DNA of 7,835 nt from Xanthobacteraceae bacterium (GTDB lineage: Bacteria; Pseudomonadota; Alphaproteobacteria; Rhizobiales; Xanthobacteraceae), in NCBI GenBank assembly GCA_030043335.1, contig JASHXX010000462.1, positions 1 through 7,835 of the forward strand, written 5' to 3'. Position 1 is the first letter of the stretch, and each line of letters opens with the position of its first letter. Positions 6,726 through 7,835 of this stretch are shown here, in pieces. Both the position numbers and the translations under genes were made by a program. The notes beneath the pieces are model-generated. The model saw nothing but the letters and a program-made list of their open reading frames with translations. It ran no database searches and was not told where the DNA came from.

Positions 6726-7043
6726 GGTCATCAAGCCGCTTCGTTAGGAGTAGTCTGAGCGCCTTTGGCGAGGGCAGCCTTAATCGCTGTTATTGATTTA
6801 GATTATGGAAATGAGGACATCCGGGGCGTCGCGGCTGTTTTCATCTTTTGCGATTCGATTGCTGGATTGCTCGGCAATATCGCTATTGTGGGTTGGATGG
6901 AACGTCGCGGCTCAAATGGTCGGTGACGATAACTTCAGGCAGTCCTGTATGTTGTCGCGAGGGTGGAAAAAAACCGACGAGCCCTGATGCTCAGGATCTT
7001 GCAATAAATCCGGCCTATTTGAACGGCTTGGCGCTTAGATTAA
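6726..7043. other. Gene-poor spacer upstream of the OFA gene, lower GC
   Basis: No convincing gene. Short open frames here (about 60-78 codons on the plus strand) lack ribosome sites and family features. The stretch is visibly richer in A/T than its neighbours, for example around 6781-6815. The promoter of the minus-strand OFA operon must lie in its left part, but I cannot pick a -35/-10 pair with confidence. At 6986-7015 a plus-strand frame reads DAQDLAINPA, weakly like the RNPA motif that precedes the catalytic domain in phage integrases, so the right part may be integrase debris. Confidence 0.5.
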
Positions 7044-7116
7044 CAACCGGAGGAAACGAGAATTTCTTGAGCGGCTATCCGTAAACTCGCAACGCGCTTA
7101 GCGTTTTTTGACATAG
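7044..7116 (+). pseudogene. Frameshifted upstream remnant of the tyrosine recombinase
   Basis: Pieces in alternating frames read like the interdomain region of phage-type integrases: QPEETRIS (7044-7067), then LERLSVNSQRA (7066-7098), then LAFFDI (7098-7115), after which the long catalytic frame begins with GARLLYRTE. Stops at 7068, 7099 and 7114 separate them. Joined, they resemble the linker and first helix that normally precede the TGMRRGE box. This is recognition by eye across short segments and needs alignment to confirm. Confidence 0.35.
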
Positions 7117-7731
7117 GGGGCGCGTCTTTTGTATCGAACCGAGGTCCTTCTTGCGTTGTCGACCGGTATGCGACGCGGCGAGGTACTGGCATTGCGTTGG
7201 AAAAATGTAGACCTGGAACACGGGACCGTGCGGATAGTAGAATGCCTTGAACAAACGAAATCTGGCGGCCTCCGGTTCAAAGCACCTAAAACTGACAAGG
7301 CGCGCGCGGTTACCCTCCCCTCCTTCGCCGTGGAGGCGCTAGTGCGATACAAACGGCAGCAGGCGCAGGAACTTCTGAGGTTAGGGGTGAGGCAAGGCGA
7401 GGACGCGCTGGTGTGCGGTCGGGCGGACGGGGAGCCGTTACAGCCGCGGAGCCCCACTCACGAATTCACGCGCCTTGTGGCCCGATTAAAAGGCCTCCCG
7501 CGTGTGCGCTACCATGACCTTAGACACACAGCCACGCAACTCAGCTTCGGCTCGCTGGCGTGCATCCTAAGGTCGCGCAGGAGCGTTTTGGGCCACTCAA
7601 CCATTACTACCACCCTCGATCTCTATTCCCATGTAACTGACACCATGCATCAGGATGCGGCGGTCCGGCTCGACGCAGCATTTCGGCCTGCTATAACCCG
7701 CGTTGCGAGCACGAGTAGATTCGTTCGGTAG
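7117..7731 (+). pseudogene. Degenerate tyrosine recombinase (phage/island integrase), catalytic domain only
   Basis: This is the C-terminal catalytic domain of a tyrosine site-specific recombinase that would cut and rejoin att sites. Numbering from the first possible start (TTG 7129, 200 codons): the first Arg box TGMRRGE (R15), the beta-hairpin lysine in APKTDKARAV (K54), HDLRH (H129, R132), GHS (H156) and LDLYSHV (nucleophile Y166). Full-length integrases have roughly 350-400 residues, so the N-terminal DNA-binding and core-binding domains are missing. Homology continues 5' of the TTG to a stop at 7114. Between R132 and H156 the frame is wrong: the sequence encodes a normal helix (ATQLRLAGVHPKVAQERF) in another frame from 7527 to about 7589. 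An extra two bases in ACACACA (7524-7530) and one extra T in TTTT (7586-7589) explain this. The product is almost certainly inactive. It lies 68 bases before a tRNA-Ser gene. Confidence 0.85.
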
Positions 7732-7799
7732 TAGACTGGGTAGCATCGTGTTTTTCGACAATGCCCCGACGCTCGAAATTGATTTTCGTTCAATATGAT

Positions 7800-7835
7800 G
7801 GAAGGGTGGCCGAGTGGCTTAAGGCACCGGTCTTG
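7800..7835 (+). tRNA. tRNA-Ser (anticodon UGA), 3' partial
   Basis: The 5' part of a serine tRNA is cut by the window end. Visible parts are acceptor strand GGAAGGG (7800-7806), T8 and G9, D-stem GCC/GGC (7809-7811 with 7823-7825) around an 11-base D-loop, the anticodon stem 5' strand CCGGT (7827-7831), and the loop start C, T, then T34 and G35. A TG-starting anticodon in a tRNA with this body fits Ser-UGA. The long variable arm and 3' half are outside the window, so the identity rests on the 5' half. The integrase relic sits on its 5' side. No firm promoter could be picked in the 68-base gap. Confidence 0.85.

Noticed and set aside
6805..7084. Two short plus-strand frames (60 and 78 codons) in the spacer
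   Set aside because: No ribosome site, no recognisable domain, and they overlap each other; likely chance frames or integrase debris.
7091..7110. Mini terminator (AACGC/GCGTT stem then T run)
   Set aside because: The stem is only 5 bp and it lies within putative integrase debris with no gene ending just upstream.
7755..7783. Possible promoter for the tRNA-Ser (TCGACA, 17 bases, ATTGAT)
   Set aside because: The -10 match is poor and no better pair is visible; not strong enough to list.
1..7835. CRISPR arrays, insertion sequences, rRNA or toxin-antitoxin genes
   Set aside because: No direct repeats with spacers, no transposase motifs or IS ends, and no rRNA-like or toxin-like sequence were found on either strand.

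Overview
The window looks like chromosomal DNA of a GC-rich alphaproteobacterium, most likely a Hyphomicrobiales/Nitrobacteraceae relative such as Bradyrhizobium or Rhodopseudomonas. This is inferred from the high GC, the style of the ABC operon with a fused permease/ATPase, the OFA transporter with its tiny partner, and the tRNA-Ser sequence. No species can be named from this stretch.

Layout. (1) 1-4905, plus strand: a high-affinity amino-acid/amide (HAAT, Liv-type) ABC transporter operon. It holds a periplasmic binding protein whose 5' end lies outside the window, a LivH-type permease, a natural LivM-LivG fusion and a LivF-type ATPase. The last three genes are tightly coupled. The binding protein and LivH are separated by about 208 bases containing two strong stem-loops. 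(2) 4906-5086: a convergent intergenic region with a hairpin, a G-rich quadruplex-like tract and an intrinsic terminator that serves the minus strand. (3) 5087-6667, minus strand: an OFA-family MFS transporter followed 12 bases later by a 42-residue single-pass membrane protein, the likely small partner of the transporter. (4) 6668-7043: a gene-poor, lower-GC stretch. (5) 7044-7731: a decayed tyrosine recombinase (phage or island integrase). Its catalytic core is still readable, but it has no N-terminal domain and carries two compensating indels that scramble a segment between the HxxR box and the tyrosine. (6) 7800-7835: the first 36 nt of a tRNA-Ser(UGA) gene cut by the window edge.

How it works together. 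The binding protein would capture a small solute in the periplasm and deliver it to the LivH/LivM pore, powered by the LivG and LivF ATPase domains. The convergent OFA transporter moves a small carboxylate or similar anion by secondary transport. Whether the two systems share a pathway cannot be decided from the sequence. The integrase relic next to a tRNA gene marks an old integration hot spot at the right-hand side. No clearly new biological system is visible. The most notable items are the OFA/small-protein pair, with a Trp where oxalate transporters place a key Lys, the doubly frameshifted integrase, and the structured spacer inside the ABC operon.
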